From contig NZ_FNNJ01000001.1 of assembly GCF_900106565.1 (NCBI RefSeq), positions 744,001 through 808,000 on the forward strand: a stretch of 64,000 nucleotides of DNA. Reading direction: 5' to 3'. Below the pieces are notes generated by a model. That model had not been told where the DNA came from, made no database searches, and saw nothing but the letters and a program-made list of their open reading frames with translations. The stretch is from Lutibacter oricola. GTDB lineage: Bacteria > Bacteroidota > Bacteroidia > Flavobacteriales > Flavobacteriaceae. Within the stretch, counting starts at the first letter, position 1; each line of letters opens with the position of its first letter. The position numbers were made by a program, and so were the translations under genes. This document shows positions 62,530 to 64,000 of this stretch, piece after piece.

Positions 62530-63480
62530 TTAAAAACCTTCATTGTAAAATATTTCTTGAACTGCTTTTTCATAATTTTTAATGTTCTTAGCTTTTTTTA
62601 TTTTTTTTAAAGCTTTTGGTGTTTGTTCAAATAAAGGAATAAAGTATTCCCATAAATGGTACATTTTCAAAAGAATATGAGTTGCTCCAGATAAAGACTC
62701 ACTGTATCCTTTATATAAAGTATTATGAAATTGATGCAACATCTCCAATTTGTTTTCTGGATACTCGAAAGTATTATTTTTAATCATCAAAGGTAAAAAA
62801 GGGTCAGCAATAAGGCCTCTACCAATCATCCAATGGTCTATTGAAGGAAAACGCTCTTGCATTTCGTTAAATTTTGCAACAGAAGTTATATCTCCATTAT
62901 AATACAGTTTGTGTTTAGTGTTTTCAACACATTGCTGAAAAGCATCTAAATTAACGCCGCCTTTGTATAATTGTTTTCCTATGCGAGCGTGAATTGCAAT
63001 GTTTTTTAAAGGATATTTATCTAAAATTGGAAGTGTTTTTAAAATTTCTTCAGCATTTTCGTAGCCTAAACGCATTTTCATAGAAACTAAAATATCACTT
63101 TCAATATGAACTTTATTTAAAATAGTATCAATTTTTTCTGGGCTATTAATTAATCCAGAGCCCATTCCGCATTTTGTAACCATTGGGTAAGGGCAACCAA
63201 GATTCCAATTTAACTCTTTGTAGCCAAGTTGTTTTACAAAATCTGCAACAAATAAAAACTCGTCTGCATTATTTGTAATTATTTGCGGTATAACTTCTAA
63301 ACCAATATTGTTTTCGGGTAAAATGTCACGCTCATAAGCAGCTTTTATTTTTAGTTTCCCGTTAAGCCTTATGTAAGGAGAATAAAAAGTGTCGATACCT
63401 CCAAAAATTTTATTTTGGGTATTTCTAAATTTAAAATCTGTAAAACCTTGTAAAGGAGATGATAATAATTTGTAGCTCAT
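62530..63480 (-). CDS. dus: tRNA-dihydrouridine synthase
   Basis: 316 residues, an FMN-binding TIM barrel. The N-terminal SPLQGFTDFKFRN is the FMN-site motif; NLGCPYPMVTKCGMGSGLI holds the catalytic Cys96; VSMKMRLG, IHARIGKQLYKG and WMIGRGLIADPFL are further FMN and phosphate contacts. It reduces specific uridines in tRNA D-loops with NADPH. The closest impression is the DusC-like group; the exact position is not determined. It is the first gene of a two-gene unit with the peptidase. Confidence 0.93.
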   Translation of the reverse strand: MSYKLLSSPLQGFTDFKFRNTQNKIFGGIDTFYSPYIRLNGKLKIKAAYERDILPENNIGLEVIPQIITNNADEFLFVADFVKQLGYKELNWNLGCPYPMVTKCGMGSGLINSPEKIDTILNKVHIESDILVSMKMRLGYENAEEILKTLPILDKYPLKNIAIHARIGKQLYKGGVNLDAFQQCVENTKHKLYYNGDITSVAKFNEMQERFPSIDHWMIGRGLIADPFLPLMIKNNTFEYPENKLEMLHQFHNTLYKGYSESLSGATHILLKMYHLWEYFIPLFEQTPKALKKIKKAKNIKNYEKAVQEIFYNEGF

Positions 63481-64000
63481 TGTTGTTGAAATTCTCCATC
63501 GTTTTGGAAAAGTTCAAAATTAACCAAAAAAAAGCATATAGAATCTATTGCTTAACAGCACATGAAATTGATTATTTAATATTAGAAAGTTGATGAAACC
63601 TTATTGTCAAAATTTAATTGCTGATTCAATTTTTAATAAACTCTAAATTATTTTGGATATCGTATATTTTTTATAGGTAAAACACAAATAAAAAACATTG
63701 ATTTCTTTTGTAAGTAATCATCATATTCATTTTGTTTTTATAAATAGAAAAACTAAAGAAGTTATATGTAGTTGTTAAAATGTTAAAAAGCTGTAATATT
63801 TTTGTGCTTTTTTTAAAATATTGAAATGTTTTTAGCTCTTTTATGTAATATGTTTAAAGTAGAAATATATTGAATTTTTGGTTGTGAAAAATTAGAATTG
63901 TTGAGTAAATACGAATAATAATATTTTGTAAAAAACATTAAAATGTAATAATAACTAAGAATATGTGAAAAACTTCTTTGGGTATCGTATATAAATAATA
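63481..64000. other. Right-edge non-coding stretch
   Basis: 520 bp of very AT-rich DNA without a credible coding frame. Minus-strand TAATTTTG at 63515-63522 matches TAnnTTTG and may be the dus promoter. The string GG(A/G)TATCGTATAT occurs twice, at about 63655 and 63980. The next gene presumably begins beyond the window. Confidence 0.5.

Overview
The window looks like chromosome from a member of the Flavobacteriaceae (Bacteroidota), probably marine. The evidence is the very low GC content, the -7 promoter motif TAnnTTTG in front of many genes, the SusC/SusD pair, a protein with a type IX secretion (T9SS) C-terminal sorting domain, and lineage-typical families (GSCFA, DUF4270, DUF4907, DUF1501/DUF1800 pair, LytTR two-component pair). 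I cannot name a genus from the sequence alone. No phage, insertion sequence, CRISPR array, rRNA or replication origin was found.

Layout. About 1-35 kb is mostly housekeeping and cell-envelope genes in short operons of mixed strand: a secreted NHL/leucine-rich-repeat protein, a thioredoxin-like lipoprotein, gpmI, an ankyrin protein, an M48 protease, a rhodanese, GSCFA and VOC proteins, alaS, an M23 peptidase with a MerR regulator, a LemA/TPM/TPM/methyltransferase operon, an outer-membrane barrel with a DUF4270 lipoprotein, a barrel/kelch pair, a LytS/LytTR-type system, a decayed DUF47 gene, a cydAB cluster with a His-rich NifX-like protein, the GTPases der and era, a DUF1501/DUF1800 pair, an initiator tRNA-fMet, an alkaline phosphatase and an unusual 697-residue PLP enzyme. 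From 36.4 to 42.5 kb lie three signalling genes: a hybrid kinase with three receiver domains, a stand-alone receiver, and a kinase with about six PAS domains.

The main accessory system is a polysaccharide utilisation locus (PUL) at 42.7-60.5 kb. An AraC-type regulator is divergent from a ten-gene run: SusC, SusD, a duplicated surface-glycan-binding-type lipoprotein, a clan GH-A lipoprotein, a GH130 enzyme, a second paralogous clan GH-A lipoprotein, a sodium:solute symporter, a GQSN-type carbohydrate esterase, a GH2 beta-mannosidase-like lipoprotein and a mannose-6-phosphate isomerase, closed by a strong terminator. GH130, GH2 and ManA together point to a beta-mannose-containing, probably acetylated, glycan. 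The two GH-A lipoproteins would cut the polymer at the surface or in the periplasm, SusCD would import the pieces, the esterase and GH2 would trim them, the symporter would carry them into the cytoplasm, and GH130 and ManA would feed mannose units into glycolysis. The two GH-A enzymes and the duplicated binding protein are the parts most likely to be undescribed.

After the PUL come a frameshifted coding remnant, a small secreted beta-rich protein, an MtfA/M90-type peptidase with an added SEC-C tail, and a tRNA-dihydrouridine synthase. Several start codons were moved from the longest open frame because the longer start is a TTG/GTG codon, lies inside a terminator hairpin, or precedes a clean signal peptide.
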